Below the pieces are notes generated by a model. The model was not told the DNA's origin. It saw only the letters and a list, made by a program, of their open reading frames with translations, and searched no databases. A stretch of 10,577 bases of DNA from UMGS1696 sp964621165. Its GTDB lineage: Bacteria > Bacillota > Clostridia > Oscillospirales > CAG-272. Each line of letters opens with the position of its first letter. Within the stretch, counting starts at the first letter, position 1. Shown in pieces: positions 5,338 to 10,577 of the stretch. Location of the stretch: assembly GCA_964621165.1 (NCBI GenBank), contig CAZULC010000029.1, positions 1 through 10,577 on the forward strand, written 5' to 3'. A program made the position numbers and the translations under genes.

Positions 5338-7236
5338 AACTTACTTGATTTATTTGTAAAAATTGGCATTGACGACCAAGCGTCGGACAAACTGCAATCA
5401 ATCGCCGGAAATGTCGGTAAAACCTTCACGAACGTCGCAAAAGTAGGCATGGAGGCAATCGGTGCGGCTTCTGCGGCTATCGGCGGACTCGCGGTTAAAG
5501 CTACGGACAGTTATGCGGACTTCGAACAGCTTGTAGGCGGTGTGGAAACCCTCTTCGGCGCAAGTGCAGATATTATAAAGGATTACGCCGACAACGCCTA
5601 TGAAACCGCAGGAATGTCTGCAAACACTTACATGGAGACCGTCACTGGCTTTTCTGCAAGCCTTTTACAGGGACTTGAAGGGGACACGGCGGCCGCCGCA
5701 GAAGTTGCAAACCAGGCAGTGGTGGACATGTCCGACAACGCCAACAAGATGGGCACAGATGTAGAGCTGATTCAGAATGCTTATCAAGGATTCGCGAAGC
5801 AGAACTATACCATGCTGGACAACTTGAAGCTCGGTTACGGCGGTACGGCGGCTGAAATGGCTCGTCTGGTAAATGACAGTGGAGTTTTAGGCGATGCGAT
5901 TGAAGTCGATGCGAACACAATCAACAGTGTATCTTTCGATAAAATCGTTGAAGCTATCCATGTAGTGCAGGAAAACATGGGCATAGCCGGAACTACAGCA
6001 GATGAAGCAGCAGAAACTATTTCCGGTAGTATAGCCTCGATGAAAGCCGCAGGAGAAAACCTTATAACAGGGCTTGCCAATGGGAACGCTGATGTGAAGA
6101 CTCTTGTCGAGGACTTCGTCGAAACGGCGCAGACTGCCGGGAACAACTTCATCACAGCGTTTGAAACGGCTCTTGACCAAATGCCCGTTCTAATAGATAA
6201 TATCATCCCTTCGGCTCTCGATTTGATTGTGGAAGCGGCTGAAACGGTCCTCCCAAAAATCGTTGAATCCGGAAGCAAGATAATATCGTCCCTTATTGAT
6301 GGAATATCCGAAAACAAAGATAAAATTTCGGAAACTGCGGTAAACACAGTTGTATTCCTGCTCGATTCAATCCTCGGCGAGCTTCCAAAGGTGGTTGAAA
6401 CCGCCGGAAAACTGCTTACATCTCTGGCAAACGGAATCATTGACGCGCTCCCGCAGCTCAGCGAAACCGCAATTGAAACTATAATCACACTTGCGGAAAT
6501 GCTTCTCGCTCCTTCGTCTATACAAACTTTCAATGAAACCGCTCTCGAGCTGATTATAATGCTTGTAAACGGTTTGGGCGACGCAATACCTCAGCTGATT
6601 CTCGCGGCAGAAGAAATAATCCTTGGATTCGTGGAATACATGCTCGACCCGGGAAACATCGGCAAGCTGATGGAAATGTCGGTGGAGCTTGTCGGAGCTA
6701 TCGCAAACGGGCTTATAAAGTCCGTAGGAACACTCGTGACGGCGGTTCTCGACTTAATCAGCGAGATTCTCTACGCTTTCGGTGATACCGATTGGGGTGA
6801 GATTGGCAAAAACATAGTGGATGGATTGCTCAACGGCTTGAAAAAAGCGTGGAGCAGCCTGACGGGATGGTTTTCCAATGCGTGGGACGGGCTTGTAGGC
6901 GGAGTAAAAAACCTTCTCGGCATTAACTCTCCGTCCCGGGTTTTCGGTGATATCGGCCAAAATATGGCTCTCGGCGTGGGTGAGGGATGGATGAAAACCT
7001 TCGCGGGAATCAAGGATGATATCGATAGCGACATGAATTTTGACTTTTCAACTTCCTCCGCACGAACTTCTCTCCCAGGCATCGGCTTGAACTACAACGA
7101 CGGCTACGGCGGATTAGCTTCGGGCGGCGGTACGGTGAACGTCACGCAGAATATCTACGCCCAAAAAATGACTCCGTCAGAGGTTTTCACGGAAGCCCAG
7201 TATCAATTTAAAAAGGCGGTGTTGTCCGGTGTATAA
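5335..7236 (+). CDS. Tail tape measure protein
   Basis: About 633 residues from ATT 5335, or 595 from the first ATG at 5449. It sets tail length and is expelled ahead of the DNA at infection. From ATT the N-terminus reads (M)NLLDLFVKIGIDDQAS, the usual opening of Firmicute tape measures, so the 38 codons before ATG 5449 are taken as real. Residues about 58-185 hold the conserved core (FEQLVGGVETLFG, then NAYQGFAKQNYTMLDNLKLG). A long amphipathic helical stretch follows, with prolines recurring at multiples of about 22 residues (284, 307, 351, 373, 419). INSPSRVFGDIGQNMALGVG lies near residue 529. No peptidase or lysozyme domain is seen, so cell-wall cutting must be done by another protein. 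By the rough rule of 1.5 angstroms per residue the tail would be near 95 nm. The stop overlaps the next gene by 8 bp. Confidence 0.92.
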   Translation: MNLLDLFVKIGIDDQASDKLQSIAGNVGKTFTNVAKVGMEAIGAASAAIGGLAVKATDSYADFEQLVGGVETLFGASADIIKDYADNAYETAGMSANTYMETVTGFSASLLQGLEGDTAAAAEVANQAVVDMSDNANKMGTDVELIQNAYQGFAKQNYTMLDNLKLGYGGTAAEMARLVNDSGVLGDAIEVDANTINSVSFDKIVEAIHVVQENMGIAGTTADEAAETISGSIASMKAAGENLITGLANGNADVKTLVEDFVETAQTAGNNFITAFETALDQMPVLIDNIIPSALDLIVEAAETVLPKIVESGSKIISSLIDGISENKDKISETAVNTVVFLLDSILGELPKVVETAGKLLTSLANGIIDALPQLSETAIETIITLAEMLLAPSSIQTFNETALELIIMLVNGLGDAIPQLILAAEEIILGFVEYMLDPGNIGKLMEMSVELVGAIANGLIKSVGTLVTAVLDLISEILYAFGDTDWGEIGKNIVDGLLNGLKKAWSSLTGWFSNAWDGLVGGVKNLLGINSPSRVFGDIGQNMALGVGEGWMKTFAGIKDDIDSDMNFDFSTSSARTSLPGIGLNYNDGYGGLASGGGTVNVTQNIYAQKMTPSEVFTEAQYQFKKAVLSGV

Positions 7237-8071
7237 TCTCAGATACATTCCCGAAAACGGGAACGAAATCATTCTCACCTACGACTACGGCTATCTCGTT
7301 AAAACGGTTGACGGCGCGACAGGACGATCGGTGAACATCAGCACGGCGCAGGGCTATGAGCAGGTCGGCGAGACGGTTCAAAACACCACACTGGGCGGAC
7401 AGGTTCTCACGCTTTACGGCAAAATCCCTAATAGGAACACATCCGCGAAGCTGGCTCTTCTCCGTGCATTTCTGCCTTTGACAAAGGGACGGCTCGTATG
7501 GGAAGATAAATATTACATGGACGTGTATGTCAAGGACAGTCCCACCGTCACGCAGGAGAAACATTCGGACTTTATTCTTTCTCTTTTCGCACCTTATCCC
7601 TACTGGCAGAAGTTAAATGAAAACTACTACGAACTGGGTGGGCTGTCCGGCGGATTCCGCTTCCCGGTGAACTATGCAACGCCGCATAGATTCGCCACAT
7701 ATTCACCCGAAACACAATTTAATGCAGTAAACAACGGTGACAGCGCGGCATACTTTACCTTGACAATCATCTCTGGCGGGGCTGACCTCGTGAATTTTGT
7801 CGTAACCAACGTTAAAACACTGAAATTCCTCCGTTTCACGGGAACGCTTCCGGCAGAAACAAAGTTGGAACTATATCGTGATAGCGGTCAGCTGTACATA
7901 AAGGCGAACGGAGCCGATGCGTTTGATTTAATCGACGACACATCCGATCTGTTTTCCCTCAACCCCGGTGACAATATACTTTTGTTCACGGCGGAAAGCG
8001 GCACGGCTGATGCAAAAATCACGATAACATTCAACGAAACCTTTGCGGGGGTACTGACAAATGGAGTGTAG
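7229..8071 (+). CDS. Distal tail protein (Dit, siphovirus tail family)
   Basis: A 280-residue Dit-like protein that forms the hexameric hub at the end of the tail tube and carries the adsorption apparatus. It starts at GTG 7229, inside the end of the tape-measure gene, giving MYNLRYIPENGNEIILTY. Family signs are RSVNISTAQGYEQVGETVQN near residues 31-50, LLRAFLPLTKGRLVWEDKYY near residues 78-97 and FILSLFAPYPYWQ near residues 114-126. The C-terminal part (about 170-280) is beta-rich and fits the galectin-like or stabilising domain of larger Dits. GGCGGTG upstream is a modest binding site, so translation is probably coupled to the tape measure. The next gene overlaps its end by 11 bp. Confidence 0.88.
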   Translation: MYNLRYIPENGNEIILTYDYGYLVKTVDGATGRSVNISTAQGYEQVGETVQNTTLGGQVLTLYGKIPNRNTSAKLALLRAFLPLTKGRLVWEDKYYMDVYVKDSPTVTQEKHSDFILSLFAPYPYWQKLNENYYELGGLSGGFRFPVNYATPHRFATYSPETQFNAVNNGDSAAYFTLTIISGGADLVNFVVTNVKTLKFLRFTGTLPAETKLELYRDSGQLYIKANGADAFDLIDDTSDLFSLNPGDNILLFTAESGTADAKITITFNETFAGVLTNGV

Positions 8072-9056
8072 TATTTATAATCCCACTCTGTTACGAATTG
8101 GATTTCTTTCTAACTTCACCTCACTTATCTGGGATGAGAGCTACTCCGGCGCGGGAGATTTCCAGCTCGTGACTCCAAAAACCGCGCACAGCATTCCTCT
8201 TCTGACCGTCGGCAACTTCGTGGGAGTCCCATTTTCGGACACGCTCATGCTGATTCAGTCCACCGAAGATAAGGATGGTGAACTGTGGGCGTACGGGTGT
8301 GAAGCTAAATGCCTTTTGGCTTCTCGAGTGTACGTGGGTACAATCCGCACCACCGGCAATATCGAGACGGCGCTGAGAAACGCGGTGATAACATCACGCC
8401 CGTATGATTTTCTCACTCTCGCGCCGGAGAGAGGACTGCCAGCACAGATAAACTCACAACGTACCTACCCGACAATATTTGATTTAAGTAAAGTTTGGTG
8501 TGATTCTGCGGGTTATGGATTCCGACTGATTCACGACAAGACAGCGCACAAGCTGATGTATGATGTTTACGCCGGTGTCGAAAGAACTGGAATAAAATTC
8601 GCGGAAAACTATGGCAATCTCTCAAATTTGACTCGGCTGATATCGGAAACCACCTATAAAACAGTGGCATATGTGGGCGGTGGCGGCGAGGGAGATGACC
8701 GTGTGTTCGTGACAGCGGGAGACGATACTCTGACTGGGCTTGCAAGGCGCGAGATGTACGTTGATGCTCGAGATTTACAGCAGGAAGAAGGACAGACAGC
8801 GGAAGAATATCAAGAATTATTAGTCGCACGTGGGCTTGAAACATTGGAAGAAAACAACCGAAACGTAGAAATTTCCTTTGAAATCAGTTCCGCCGATTTT
8901 GGCAAGACGTTTTTCCTCGGCGATACAATCACTTGTGTACTTTCGGAATATGGCATAGCTATGACCGTAAGAATTGCTGAATACAAAAAAGTTTACGAGA
9001 ACAACGTCGAGCGGACTGAATTAACACTCGGCAATCCCATAACAAGGAGGCTTTAA
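8061..9056 (+). CDS. Tail hub protein, siphovirus ReqiPepy6 Gp37-like
   Basis: A 331-residue protein of the type annotated as ReqiPepy6 Gp37-like, the functional match of the tail-associated (Tal) hub that caps the tail below Dit. It opens ECSIYNPTLLRIGFLSNFTS followed by LIWDESYSGAGDFQLVTP, a characteristic start. SRVYVGTIRTTGNIETALRN lies near residues 88-107, and the C-terminal third has YVDARDLQQEEGQTAEEYQE and the closing beta segment ELTLGNPITRRL. There is no long helical extension or lytic domain as found in large Tal proteins, so cell-wall penetration must come from elsewhere; the M23 gene at the right edge is the obvious candidate. A run of G bases (8047-8051) is the only binding site. 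Its TAA shares an A with the next ATG. Confidence 0.85.
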   Translation: MECSIYNPTLLRIGFLSNFTSLIWDESYSGAGDFQLVTPKTAHSIPLLTVGNFVGVPFSDTLMLIQSTEDKDGELWAYGCEAKCLLASRVYVGTIRTTGNIETALRNAVITSRPYDFLTLAPERGLPAQINSQRTYPTIFDLSKVWCDSAGYGFRLIHDKTAHKLMYDVYAGVERTGIKFAENYGNLSNLTRLISETTYKTVAYVGGGGEGDDRVFVTAGDDTLTGLARREMYVDARDLQQEEGQTAEEYQELLVARGLETLEENNRNVEISFEISSADFGKTFFLGDTITCVLSEYGIAMTVRIAEYKKVYENNVERTELTLGNPITRRL

Positions 9057-9847
9057 TGGCAATAGTAACATATCCTCTTAATAACATCGACTACACCGCC
9101 GAGGACGCAGAAATTTACAATAGTACTCGAACCAGCGGGGTGTATGCCAACACGGACAATCTCGACCTGACCATTACGGCGGCGCGAACTGTGAGTATAT
9201 CGCCCGGTATGGCTTGGATTAAAAACGATGACTTCAAGGGTAAAGCTGTAGCGGTAAAAAATGCCGTGACCCTGACTTTCGAAGCACCCGACAGCACGCT
9301 GAATCGCATTGATCGTATTGTACTGGGCTTTTCGGCCGTGGACAACGCTACCACATTGTATGTAAAACAAGGTTCTCCCGCTTCGTCTCCGTCCGCTCCT
9401 GCTCTCACCAAAAGCGTCACAACCTACGAACTGGGCTTGTATGACGTGTACATTCCTGCCGGGCTTGTGTCTCTCAGTCAGTCTAATATCACTGACCAGC
9501 GGACGGACGGCACTCTCTGCGGGATCATGAACGATGGCGTGACCCGGGGCGGAACCTATTCGGAAACTATTTCGGCAACGCTGACAGCAACATGGAATAC
9601 TGCGACCACATCAACCACACCGTCCTCGTCCGTCTGCGACTTTTTCCAAGAAGTCACGGTTTCCGGAATCACGGGGAGCACAAACGGTATAGTGAGTCTG
9701 GCTGACGACGCAACAAAAACTCAACGGGAAGCGGCAGCAAACGCTGGGCTTTTCAAACAGTCGCAATCTAACGGAGCAATAACAATCGCAGGAATCGGTG
9801 ACCAACCCGCCGTTGCAATACCGATAACTATTTTGATAACGAAATAA
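9056..9847 (+). CDS. Baseplate / receptor-binding-like tail protein
   Basis: A 263-residue tail-tip protein. Residues 1-155 form a beta-rich N-terminal domain that I recognise from baseplate proteins of Clostridia phages: TYPLNNIDYTAEDAEIYNST, SISPGMAWIKNDDFKGKAV, a RIDRIVLGF strand, LYVKQGSPASSPSAP, and a closing DQRTDGTLCGIM. It presumably docks to the hub. A Thr/Ser-rich linker (TTSTTPSSS near residue 186) leads to a small C-terminal domain with VTVSGITGSTNGIVSLADDA and a Pro-Ile closing strand, of a kind repeated in gut phage tail fibres. A strong AAGGAGG precedes the ATG, which overlaps the hub stop. Host contact is inferred from domain type and position; the actual ligand cannot be read from sequence. 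Confidence 0.75.
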   Translation: MAIVTYPLNNIDYTAEDAEIYNSTRTSGVYANTDNLDLTITAARTVSISPGMAWIKNDDFKGKAVAVKNAVTLTFEAPDSTLNRIDRIVLGFSAVDNATTLYVKQGSPASSPSAPALTKSVTTYELGLYDVYIPAGLVSLSQSNITDQRTDGTLCGIMNDGVTRGGTYSETISATLTATWNTATTSTTPSSSVCDFFQEVTVSGITGSTNGIVSLADDATKTQREAAANAGLFKQSQSNGAITIAGIGDQPAVAIPITILITK

Positions 9848-9856
9848 GGTGAGAAT

Positions 9857-10387
9857 ATGGCAATAATTAGCGCATTTCCCGGCAAAGCAAAGCCAAAACT
9901 GCAAGCGAAAACAGTGTCACCATCGTCAGCGCAACAGATTATAACACCTGACAGCACGTATGACGGATTGAGTGAGGTGACAGTATACGGCGTTTCAGGC
10001 GCATATAGTTATCAAATATATGAAACAACAGCGAAGGGCACACGATATCTCGAGTTTGATAATGTCGATTCAACGATATTGGCTTTGAGCACATTTAGAA
10101 AGATTATATTTCGGGCAAATGACATTGTTACAGAGGATCAGAAAGGTGCTATTATTATAGCGACAACAATTAACGATGAGCTCTACAATGAGAATGTTTC
10201 AATAAATACTCAAGCATCATGGAATGGAAAATTAGCTTTTGAAGAGGGTGATTATTCTTTTAATTTTGTAGTAAATATTGATTCTTCCGCAAGCAAACTG
10301 ATAATAGACATGGGCTCCCCAGTCTTCGCTTCTTATATTCCCGACGGCGTCGAATACAAAATGGTCATAATATATGATAGATACTAA
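9857..10387 (+). CDS. Short tail adhesin-like protein with unrecognised C-terminal domain
   Basis: A 176-residue protein starting 9 bp after the previous stop, with AAGGTGAG as binding site. Residues about 12-45 read KPKLQAKTVSPSSAQQIITP and DSTYDGLSEVTVYGVSG, a small module seen in many gut phage tail proteins (K..TVTPs...q.v.pd..YdGLs.VtV). The remaining 130 residues, ending VEYKMVIIYDRY, are predicted beta-rich by eye but match nothing I know. The DNA for this part is clearly more AT-rich than the neighbours: 61 of 180 bases are G or C in 10141-10320. A shared docking module joined to a foreign-looking end is the usual build of a receptor-recognition protein, which is my inference; an accessory structural protein is an alternative. 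Confidence 0.62.
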   Translation: MAIISAFPGKAKPKLQAKTVSPSSAQQIITPDSTYDGLSEVTVYGVSGAYSYQIYETTAKGTRYLEFDNVDSTILALSTFRKIIFRANDIVTEDQKGAIIIATTINDELYNENVSINTQASWNGKLAFEEGDYSFNFVVNIDSSASKLIIDMGSPVFASYIPDGVEYKMVIIYDRY

Positions 10388-10414
10388 AAGTTTAGATGAT
10401 GAAACATCCCATAC

Positions 10415-10433
10415 TTGTGACTGACCGTCACAA
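10415..10433. repeat. Perfect 7-bp inverted repeat in the gap before the peptidase gene
   Basis: TTGTGAC (10415-10421) and GTCACAA (10427-10433) are exact reverse complements around a 5-base loop TGACC. The 78-bp gap 10388-10465 holds little else besides AGGAG (10454-10458), the binding site for the next gene. The repeat is not followed directly by a T run, so a standard intrinsic terminator is unlikely. It may be a weak terminator, an RNA stem that tunes peptidase expression, or a protein site. Confidence 0.55.
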
Positions 10434-10465
10434 ACGGGCAAATTTATTATAACAGGAGTAAAAAC

Positions 10466-10577
10466 ATGACTGAGTTTATTTTACCCTATCAGTCCGGCAA
10501 GGTAACGCTGACCTCTCCCTATGGCTGGCGAACACTTAACGGACAGCAGGATTATCACAAGGGAATCGACCTGTCCG
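10466..10577 (+). CDS. M23-family peptidase, 5' end only
   Basis: The first 37 codons of a gene that runs off the right edge. After a short lead of about 16 residues it reads SPYGWRTLNGQQDYHKGIDL, the classic opening of the M23 (LytM/lysostaphin-like) metallopeptidase domain. H31 and D35 form the HxxxD zinc-binding pair; the second His motif would lie beyond the window. These enzymes cut peptide cross-links of the cell wall. AGGAG (10454-10458) lies seven bases before ATG. Sitting directly after the adhesins, it may be a tail-tip enzyme for entry or an endolysin for release; no signal peptide is seen in the visible part. The rest of the gene would decide. Confidence 0.82.
   Translation, partial: MTEFILPYQSGKVTLTSPYGWRTLNGQQDYHKGIDLS

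Noticed and set aside
5835..6533. Long minus-strand open frame (232 codons) inside the tape-measure gene
   Set aside because: Ser/Ala/Ile-rich composition mirrors the helical tape measure on the other strand; it is a shadow.
9056..10387. Diversity-generating retroelement target in the tail-tip genes
   Set aside because: No reverse transcriptase, template repeat or adenine-linked variable repeat is visible in the window.
10421..10450. Promoter-like CTGACC-18 bp-TATTAT before the peptidase gene
   Set aside because: Transcription would begin near 10457, on top of the AGGAG binding site at 10454-10458, leaving no usable leader.
10415..10450. Intrinsic terminator at the inverted repeat
   Set aside because: The 7-bp stem is only moderately GC-rich and ACGGGCAAA follows it, with no immediate T run.
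1..10577. CRISPR array, tRNA, insertion sequence or attachment site
   Set aside because: No regularly spaced repeats, tRNA-like folds, transposase genes or integrase-linked repeats were seen by eye on either strand.

Overview
The window is the head-and-tail structural module of a siphovirus or prophage, with every gene on the + strand and almost no space between genes. Strong GGAGG-type ribosome binding sites, the Clostridia-style tail genes and a closing M23 peptidase point to a Gram-positive host, most likely an anaerobic Firmicute of the Clostridia. That is inferred from protein style; nothing here names the host or shows whether the element is integrated.

Layout. At 3-107 is the 3' end of an upstream gene. 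Head genes follow: SPP1 gp7/Mu gpF-like minor head protein (104-1057), HK97 gp10-like protein (1064-1432), a 120-bp gap, GP20-type scaffold (1553-2116) and major capsid protein (2119-3009). The connector and tail-end genes are a head-tail adaptor (3023-3442), a head-closure protein (3439-3789) and a probable tail terminator (3786-4163). The tail comprises the major tail protein with a TTG start (4178-4756), a G/GT tail-assembly chaperone pair apparently joined by a -1 frameshift (4753-5046 and 5040-5333), the tape measure (5335-7236), the distal tail protein (7229-8071) and a Gp37-like hub protein (8061-9056). At the tip are a baseplate/receptor-binding-like protein (9056-9847) and a short adhesin-like protein (9857-10387). 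The window ends in the start of an M23 peptidase (from 10466).

Working together: scaffold and capsid protein build the procapsid around the portal, which should lie just upstream. Adaptor, closure and terminator proteins join it to a tail tube whose length is set by the tape measure, with the chaperones guiding tube assembly. Dit, hub and adhesins form the host-contacting tip. Stop/start overlaps (ATGA at 104, 3439, 3786 and 4753; others at 7229, 8061 and 9056) suggest one translationally coupled transcript.

No clearly new biological system is visible. The points most worth checking are: a tape-measure gene that seems to start at ATT, 38 codons before its first ATG; a non-canonical frameshift site backed by a strong stem-loop; an AT-rich, unrecognised C-terminal region in the last adhesin gene; and a perfect 7-bp inverted repeat before the peptidase gene.
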